From: Deltaproteobacteria bacterium UBA2385
GTDB taxonomy: Bacteria; Myxococcota_A; UBA796; UBA2385
Direction: 5' to 3'
Length of the DNA: 6,231 nucleotides
NCBI GenBank assembly: GCA_002343455.1
Contig: DDSR01000153.1
Span: 1 to 6,231, forward strand
The translations under genes were made by a program, and so were the position numbers. Below the pieces are notes generated by a model. It was not told where the DNA came from. It saw only the letters and a list, made by a program, of their open reading frames with translations, and did no database searches. The stretch's first letter is position 1; the number at the start of each line of letters is the position of its first letter. Shown here piece by piece: positions 4,360 through 6,231 of the stretch.

Positions 4360-6231
4360 CTACGATGTCCCGGTGATGAGGCCGAAGAACCGGTCGAAGA
4401 ACGCAACCAGGCGTACGAGTACCCGCCGCTTCCTGTCGCCGTGCCCGCCGTCGCTCGCGAAGCGGGACGTCGGCGGCAGGATCTTGGTGATGGCGGTCCC
4501 GCTCTGCTGGATGGCCCCGTCGCGGAACGCGCGCTCCACGAAGGCGCGGGTCTCGTCGGCCCGCAGGCCCTCCTCCTCGATGATGCCGTCGAGTTCAGCG
4601 GTGCGCCGGGCAGCGACGTAGGCGGCCCACTCCTCATCCACGGCGCCGCTTGCGGAGATGCGCTCGACGAACTCCTCGATGAGGTCCTTCTTGTTCCGGA
4701 GCCCCGGGCTGCTGTCGATGGCCCGGCGGATTTCCGCGAGAATCTCCTTGTCGCTCCCGTCGCCGCGCTGGTCGCGGTACCGCTGGACCAGGAGCAGGAT
4801 GTAGTCGACGGTGATCTCGACCTGCTTGACCAGTTCGATCTCGAAGACAACGTCGTCGTTGATGGTCTCCTTCTCGGCCTCGTTCGCCTTGCGGAACTCG
4901 TGGTGGAGGTCGAGGTAGATGCTGATGTAGTCCTGCACCTGGCCGTCGCTCAACAGGTCGTCACCGATGAAGTCGTCGAACGAAGCCAGGATGTTTCGTA
5001 GCCGCAGGATGGCGCCGAACAGCGCGATGAATGCCTTCTGCGCAGCCTCGCCGATGATCGGCATGGACTCCAACGGGAACCGCTCCAGCAGCTCCATCAC
5101 CTTCGCGGCGTACGCGGTGTAGTACTCGGCGTAGGGCTTGAGGACGACGACGCCCCGGGCGTCCTTGTTGCCGAACAGGGCGATGGCGTCGTTGGTGGCC
5201 TGCTCCAGGTCGCGGAAGCTCACGACGTTCCCGTAGACCTTGACCGAGTTCAGGATGCGATTGGTGCGGGAGTACGCCTGGATGAGCCCGTGCGAGCGCA
5301 GGTTCTTGTCCACCCACAGGGTGTTCAAGGTGGTGGCGTCGAACCCGGTCAGGAACATGTTGACCACGACGGCGAGGTCGAGCTCCCGGTTCTTCAGCCG
5401 GAGCGACATGTCCTTGTAGTAGTTCTGGAACTTGTCGGCCGAGGTGTCGTAGCTGGTGTTGAACAGCGCGTTGTAGTCCGCGATGGCCGCGTCGAGGAAG
5501 TCGCGCGACGGCTGGTCGAGCCCGTCCGTCTCGAAGCCCTCCTCGGGCAGCACCCCGTCGTCCTCGCCCTCGTTGACCGCGAACGAGTAGATGAGCCCCA
5601 CCTTCAGGCGCTGGGCCGCGGCGACGATGGAGTTCTGACTCTGGAACTCGGCGTAGTACCGCTTGGCCGCGTCGATGGAGGCGGTCGCCAGGAGGGAGTT
5701 GAAGCCGTTGAGGCGCCGCTGCTCCTTCTTCTCCTCACCCTTCCCCTTGGCCGAGACGACCTCGCCGATGTTGGTGAGGACACGGTGCTTGTAGGTGCCG
5801 CTGCGCCGGGTCTTCTGGTCGAAGTGCTCGCGGATGTAGGCGACGACCTGACGGATGCGCTCGGGGGCGAGGAGCGCGCGCTCCGTGTCGATGGCCGACA
5901 CCTTCTTGTCCGCGATGCCCTCGGGGAGCTTCACGGTGTTCACGTAGTCGATGCGGAACGGGAGGACGTTCCTGTCGGTGATGGCGTCCACGATCGTGTA
6001 GGTGTGGAGCTTCTCGCCGAACGCCTGCTCGGTGGTCCGGAGCTTCGGATTCCCCCCGGTGGTCGAGTTCTCGGCGAAGATCGGGGTGCCGGTGAAGCCG
6101 AAGAGGTTGTACCGCTTGAACGCCTTGGTGATGGCGACGTGCATGTCGCCGAACTGCGAGCGGTGGCACTCGTCGAAGATGATGACGATGTGCCCGTCGT
6201 AGACCTCGTGGCTCTTGTTGCCCGCGATGAA
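4360..6231 (-). CDS. hsdR: Type I restriction endonuclease subunit R, C-terminal part (5' end beyond right edge)
   Basis: The minus-strand frame is open from the right edge to the stop at 4362-4360, giving 623 residues. HsdR is the motor and nuclease subunit of type I restriction-modification complexes. With HsdM and HsdS it translocates DNA using ATP and cuts unmethylated DNA far from the recognition site. The visible part contains superfamily 2 helicase motifs: DECHR (20-24, Walker B), TGTP (47-50, motif III), TGFDA (295-299, motif V) and QAYSRTNR (318-325, motif VI). The helical C-terminal domain seen in EcoR124I-like HsdR follows, ending near ILPPTSRF (584-591) and FFDRFFG (611-617). The distance from DECHR to the end is close to that in EcoR124I (about 1,040 residues), so the C-terminus looks complete. 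The N-terminal PD-(D/E)xK nuclease domain and Walker A motif lie off-window. No frameshift or internal stop is seen. The gene is convergent with the operon, with a 247-base gap. No hsdM or hsdS is visible here. Confidence 0.95.
   Translation of the reverse strand, partial: FIAGNKSHEVYDGHIVIIFDECHRSQFGDMHVAITKAFKRYNLFGFTGTPIFAENSTTGGNPKLRTTEQAFGEKLHTYTIVDAITDRNVLPFRIDYVNTVKLPEGIADKKVSAIDTERALLAPERIRQVVAYIREHFDQKTRRSGTYKHRVLTNIGEVVSAKGKGEEKKEQRRLNGFNSLLATASIDAAKRYYAEFQSQNSIVAAAQRLKVGLIYSFAVNEGEDDGVLPEEGFETDGLDQPSRDFLDAAIADYNALFNTSYDTSADKFQNYYKDMSLRLKNRELDLAVVVNMFLTGFDATTLNTLWVDKNLRSHGLIQAYSRTNRILNSVKVYGNVVSFRDLEQATNDAIALFGNKDARGVVVLKPYAEYYTAYAAKVMELLERFPLESMPIIGEAAQKAFIALFGAILRLRNILASFDDFIGDDLLSDGQVQDYISIYLDLHHEFRKANEAEKETINDDVVFEIELVKQVEITVDYILLLVQRYRDQRGDGSDKEILAEIRRAIDSSPGLRNKKDLIEEFVERISASGAVDEEWAAYVAARRTAELDGIIEEEGLRADETRAFVERAFRDGAIQQSGTAITKILPPTSRFASDGGHGDRKRRVLVRLVAFFDRFFGLITGTS

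Noticed and set aside
4063..5001. A 312-residue plus-strand open frame antisense to hsdR
   Set aside because: Most of it lies opposite conserved HsdR sequence. Its Val/Asp/Leu-rich text reflects the complement of hsdR codons, and no start signal supports it.
1..6231. tRNA or rRNA genes, CRISPR arrays, insertion sequence ends or transposase genes
   Set aside because: None was seen on either strand: no regularly spaced repeats, no tRNA-like cloverleaf and no transposase or integrase motifs.

Overview
The window is GC-rich, bacterial and chromosome-like, with strong G/C preference at third codon positions. The lipoprotein with Cys-Trp-Gly RCC1-type repeats resembles proteins that are common in Myxococcota and related large-genome lineages. 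That is only a hint at taxonomy; nothing here fixes the organism.

Layout. Positions 2-109 hold the last 35 codons of a helix-turn-helix protein that begins off the left edge. A 264-base non-coding stretch (110-373) follows. It contains a composite stem-loop (166-220), a good sigma-70-type promoter (308-336) and a strong ribosome binding site (363-368). Positions 374-4112 carry three plus-strand genes that look like one operon, because both junctions are 4-base ATGA overlaps. The genes encode a 142-residue, tryptophan-rich, beta-rich protein of unknown family, a 390-residue lipoprotein with seven RCC1-like repeats, and a 714-residue protein laid out like a glycoside hydrolase TIM barrel plus a beta domain. 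Positions 4113-4359 have no clear gene, but their first ~110 bases look like degraded coding sequence. Positions 4360-6231, on the minus strand and running off the right edge, encode the C-terminal ~60% of a type I restriction endonuclease R subunit (HsdR), convergent with the operon.

How the parts fit. The three middle genes are probably co-transcribed and translationally coupled, so their products likely act together. The lipoprotein would be membrane-anchored outside the cytoplasm. The other two lack recognisable signal peptides, which is odd for a carbohydrate-acting set. The glycosidase-like protein appears to lack both glutamates expected in clan GH-A enzymes, so it may bind sugar rather than cleave it. 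I know of no named system with this gene combination, and it is the best candidate here for something undescribed. Its position between a DNA-binding protein gene and a restriction gene suggests an accessory region, but no mobile element is visible.
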